This document shows, piece after piece, positions 5,331 to 5,425 of a stretch of DNA of 5,425 nt. The first letter of the stretch is position 1, and every line of letters begins with the position of its first letter. The stretch covers positions 18,715 through 24,139 of the forward strand of contig NVSZ01000039.1 of NCBI GenBank assembly GCA_002732845.1, read 5' to 3'. The notes under the pieces were generated by a model. That model was not told where the DNA came from and did not search any database. It saw only the letters and a program-made list of their open reading frames with translations. A program made the translations under genes and the position numbers. The DNA is from Rhodospirillaceae bacterium (GTDB lineage Bacteria; Pseudomonadota; Alphaproteobacteria; Rhodospirillales; Magnetovibrionaceae).

Positions 5331-5425
5331 ATGACCGAAACTGGTGGCATTGCAGGTGATCGCCTGCGTTCGTTTGTTGAACGTATCGAACGCTTAGAAG
5401 AAGAAAAGGCAGCTTTGGTTGCCGA
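5331..5425 (+). CDS. gapR: GapR (DUF2312) nucleoid-associated protein, N-terminal part (3' partial)
   Basis: Only the first 31 codons are inside the window. They read MTETGGIAGDRLRSFVERIE followed by RLEEEKAALVA, which matches the N-terminus of the DUF2312/UPF0335 family. Caulobacter GapR, the studied member, is a small essential alphaproteobacterial protein that forms a tetrameric clamp on overtwisted DNA ahead of replication and transcription. The heptad-like LRSFVERIERLEEEKAAL is the start of the long dimerising coiled coil. The gene follows the ligase after 105 bases and probably has its own promoter, though I cannot place one with confidence. Identity rests on a short but very characteristic stretch. 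Confidence 0.85.
   Translation, partial: MTETGGIAGDRLRSFVERIERLEEEKAALVA

Overview
The window looks like chromosomal DNA from an alphaproteobacterium, most likely a Rhodospirillales-like lineage of moderate GC content. The reasons are a GapR (DUF2312) start at the right edge, a FtsY with a very short acidic region placed directly after MtaB, and a small lipoprotein of a type I associate with this class. The taxonomic call is inference from gene content, not from a search. All recognisable genes lie on the + strand. I see no RNA genes, CRISPR arrays, insertion sequences or phage genes.

Left part (1-1435): one uninterrupted reading frame enters from outside the window as the C-terminal part of MtaB, a radical-SAM tRNA methylthiotransferase. 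Without a stop codon it continues into a complete FtsY, the SRP receptor GTPase. Either this is a real MtaB-FtsY fusion or a small indel has removed the mtaB stop. The join lies around 480-540.

Middle (1454-2483): a 126-residue single-domain globin with the key haem-pocket residues is followed, one base after its stop codon, by a secreted FecR-domain protein. The tight spacing suggests co-expression of a cytoplasmic haem protein and an envelope protein.

Intergenic region (2484-2739): 256 bases of AT-rich DNA rich in structure. It holds a perfect 11-bp tandem repeat, two sites that closely resemble the CRP consensus TGTGA-N6-TCACA, a perfect 6-bp inverted repeat and a plausible -10 element. 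It probably controls the next gene, a small lipoprotein (2740-3186) of unknown function.

Right part (3214-5425): an N-formylglutamate amidohydrolase family protein, possibly read from a leaderless mRNA, is tightly followed by a YbdK-type carboxylate-amine ligase (GCS2 family) with a very strong ribosome binding site. These two look like an operon acting on glutamyl or related amides. After a short gap with two DnaA-box-like sequences comes the beginning of gapR, which runs off the window.

Most of the window is core or common metabolism. The points most worth a second look are the MtaB-FtsY frame, the paired CRP-like sites, the globin/FecR pair and the DnaA-like boxes before gapR. I see no clear sign of an entirely new multi-gene system.
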